From Algoriphagus locisalis (GTDB lineage: Bacteria; Bacteroidota; Bacteroidia; Cytophagales; Cyclobacteriaceae): DNA of 64,000 bases. The stretch is taken from NCBI RefSeq assembly GCF_900116615.1, contig NZ_FPBF01000004.1, positions 248,001 to 312,000 of the forward strand. The letters are read 5' to 3'. The notes below the pieces were generated by a model. That model ran no database searches. It was not told the origin of the DNA and saw only the letters and a program-made list of their open reading frames with translations. Position 1 is the first letter of the stretch; each line of letters starts with the position of its first letter. The position numbers and the translations under genes were made by a program. Shown here one piece after another: positions 62,876-64,000 of this stretch.

Positions 62876-63598
62876 ATGCAATCACTTAAAGGAAAAAGCG
62901 CGCTGATCACTGGCGCAGGAAAAGGATTAGGTAAAGCTATTTCCCTGGCTCTTGCCGCAGAAGGAGTTCACTTGGCCATTTTATCCAGAACAGAATCTGA
63001 TCTTTTAAAGGTTAAGGATGAAGTCGCTGCCATCGACTCCTCGCTGAAAGTCGCAATAGCTGTAGCGGATCAGTCGGATTTTACGAGTATCAGAACTGCA
63101 ATCGCTTCATTGATCTCCGAAGTCGGCGTACCTGATATTTTGGTGAATAATGCCGGAACAGGCAAATTTGGTAAATTCCTCGATCTGGAAGTTAGCGAAT
63201 GGGAGCATATCGTGAAGGTCAATCTTTTTGGCGTTTACTATGTAATCCATGAAGTACTTCCAGGAATGCTGGAAAGAAAATCAGGAGATATTGTAAATGT
63301 TTCTTCTACTGCCGGACAGAAAGGAAATCCGATGACCAGTGCCTACAGCGCTTCCAAATTTGGACTGAATGGGCTGACAGAATCACTGATGATGGAAGTA
63401 AGAAAGTCAGATATCCGCGTATTTAGCATGAGTCCTAGCACAGTGGCAACTGACTTAGCTAAAGACAACAATCTGACAGATGGAAATCCTGACAAAGTAT
63501 TGCAACCAGAGGATTTTGCGGAATTGCTGGTAGCTCACTTGAAACTGCCAAAAAGGGCTTTAGTGAAAGAAGTGGGACTTTGGTCCACTAATCCATAA
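62876..63598 (+). CDS. SDR-family oxidoreductase (3-ketoacyl-ACP-reductase-like)
   Basis: A 240-residue classical short-chain dehydrogenase. The cofactor motif TGAGKGLGKAI (TGxxxGxG), NNAGTGKFG (NNAG), the catalytic Ser in VNVSSTAGQ, and YxxxK in YSASKFGLNG are complete, with an Asn in the HIVKVNLFG helix. It resembles FabG-type and similar reductases of unknown specificity. The ATG at 62876 was chosen; an upstream in-frame start would add a Lys-rich leader. The flavoprotein that follows has its own candidate operator. Confidence 0.92.
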   Translation: MQSLKGKSALITGAGKGLGKAISLALAAEGVHLAILSRTESDLLKVKDEVAAIDSSLKVAIAVADQSDFTSIRTAIASLISEVGVPDILVNNAGTGKFGKFLDLEVSEWEHIVKVNLFGVYYVIHEVLPGMLERKSGDIVNVSSTAGQKGNPMTSAYSASKFGLNGLTESLMMEVRKSDIRVFSMSPSTVATDLAKDNNLTDGNPDKVLQPEDFAELLVAHLKLPKRALVKEVGLWSTNP

Positions 63599-63609
63599 AA
63601 CTCAGTTTT

Positions 63610-63630
63610 AAATGCAACTTAATTGCATTT
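63610..63630 (+). promoter_or_regulatory. Palindrome AAATGCAA-n5-TTGCATTT, candidate operator
   Basis: A perfect 8-bp inverted repeat with a 5-nt spacer lies about 37 bases before the flavoprotein ATG. It lacks a T tract after it (TTTAGTATGG), so an operator for a dimeric repressor of MarR/HxlR kind is likelier than a terminator. Confidence 0.45.
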
Positions 63631-63666
63631 AGTATGGTTGCTTAACTATCACAAAACTCTTTAAAA

Positions 63667-64000
63667 ATGGAAAGCAATCAATTCGAAGTAATCATCATCG
63701 GCGGAAGCTATGCAGGACTTGCAGCGGCAATGGCCTTGGGCAGATCTTTACGAAAAGTTCTGGTCATTGACGCTGGCAAACCCTGCAACAGGCAAACACC
63801 ACACTCCCACAATTTTTTGACTCAGGATGGAAGTACACCTGCAGAAATCTCAAGGATTGGCAGAGAGCAGGTGGCGAAATACGATACAGTGACTTTTCTT
63901 GATGGTTTTGCCATCGAAGGAAAAAAGATCAATTCAGGTTTTGAGATCCGAACTGAAAAAGGAGAAGTATTCCACTCCAAAAAGCTGATTTTCGCCACTG
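63667..64000 (+). CDS. Thioredoxin-reductase-like NAD(P)/FAD-dependent oxidoreductase, N-terminal part
   Basis: The ATG at 63667 opens a frame that runs off the window edge; 111 residues are visible. The FAD-binding Rossmann motif GGSYAGLAAAMALGRSLRKVLVID is directly after the first strand, followed by GKPCNRQTPHSHNFLTQDG, a pattern of the thioredoxin-reductase-like family that lacks the first redox Cys pair position in this part. EIRTEKGEVFHSKKLIFAT ends the visible part. Similar genes in Bacteroidota are often beside a small HTH regulator; none is visible here. Confidence 0.85.
   Translation, partial: MESNQFEVIIIGGSYAGLAAAMALGRSLRKVLVIDAGKPCNRQTPHSHNFLTQDGSTPAEISRIGREQVAKYDTVTFLDGFAIEGKKINSGFEIRTEKGEVFHSKKLIFAT

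Noticed and set aside
1..64000. CRISPR arrays, tRNA or rRNA genes, insertion sequences, prophage
   Set aside because: No evenly spaced repeats, no tRNA-like cloverleaf with CCA-type ends, and no transposase, integrase or phage structural gene was found on either strand.

Overview
The window comes from a member of the Bacteroidota, most likely a Cytophagales bacterium of the Cyclobacteriaceae (Algoriphagus-like) type. The signs are a SusC/SusD pair controlled by an ECF sigma factor and a FecR anti-sigma factor, gliding/type IX secretion (T9SS) components (GldH, a PorP/SprF protein, three secreted proteins with type B sorting domains), GWxTD and RicT/PSP1 proteins, many LxxC-type lipoproteins, and TAnnTTTG-like promoter boxes. 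The genus call is inference from gene content. No rRNA, tRNA, CRISPR array, transposase or prophage gene was seen. The window is mostly ordinary chromosome with a few accessory patches.

Layout. 1-3.7 kb: the N-terminal part of an outer-membrane beta-barrel receptor diverges from a LytS-type histidine kinase and LytTR response regulator. 3.8-9 kb: a small lipoprotein, ffh, a YfhO-type membrane protein and a SlyD-like FKBP. 9-11.5 kb: an overlapping three-gene operon (YjbR protein, orphan ABC ATPase, App1-like phosphatase). 11.6-13.8 kb: a lipoprotein cyclophilin, a decayed dodecin pseudogene, and a zeta-toxin-like kinase overlapping a small gene. 13.9-21.4 kb: fatty acid hydroxylase, lipoprotein, MarC, methyltransferase, GWxTD protein, rlmB, and the envelope-sugar pair kdsD-manC. 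21.4-27 kb: recQ-purD-ricT-gldH on one strand. 27-32.7 kb: GNAT, an alpha/beta hydrolase, and a sugar-type group (TIM-barrel isomerase, ThuA, Tat-exported Gfo/Idh/MocA oxidoreductase). 32.9-46.8 kb: PorP/SprF diverging from three large paralogous T9SS cargo proteins, with yaaA inserted between the first and second. 47-51.3 kb: an MFS transporter and a 1001-residue lipoprotein with a propeller, HEAT-like repeats and cytochrome c. 51.5-52.9 kb: a HEPN/MNT toxin-antitoxin pair followed closely by a subclass B1 metallo-beta-lactamase. 53.1-61.4 kb: ECF sigma, FecR, SusC, SusD and a calcineurin-like phosphoesterase, in that transcriptional order on the minus strand. 61.5-64 kb: an unknown lipoprotein, an SDR reductase and the start of a thioredoxin-reductase-like flavoprotein.

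How the genes work together. The sigma/FecR/SusCD/phosphoesterase block reads as one cell-surface-signalled uptake unit, probably for a phosphorylated or phosphate-releasing substrate. The PorP/SprF protein and the three cargo proteins form a surface-structure locus that depends on T9SS. kdsD and manC supply LPS or capsule sugar precursors. The most notable finds are the dodecin pseudogene with an intact terminator, the HepT/MntA pair with complete RX4HXY and GSX10DXD motifs, the complete B1 metallo-beta-lactamase zinc site, the unrecognised partner of the zeta-like kinase, the module-duplicating T9SS paralogs (one with no ATG start available), and a 78-nt two-stem palindrome at 29929-30006. 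I found no clearly new multi-gene system. The best candidates for new biology are the zeta-like pair and the orphan ABC/App1/YjbR operon.
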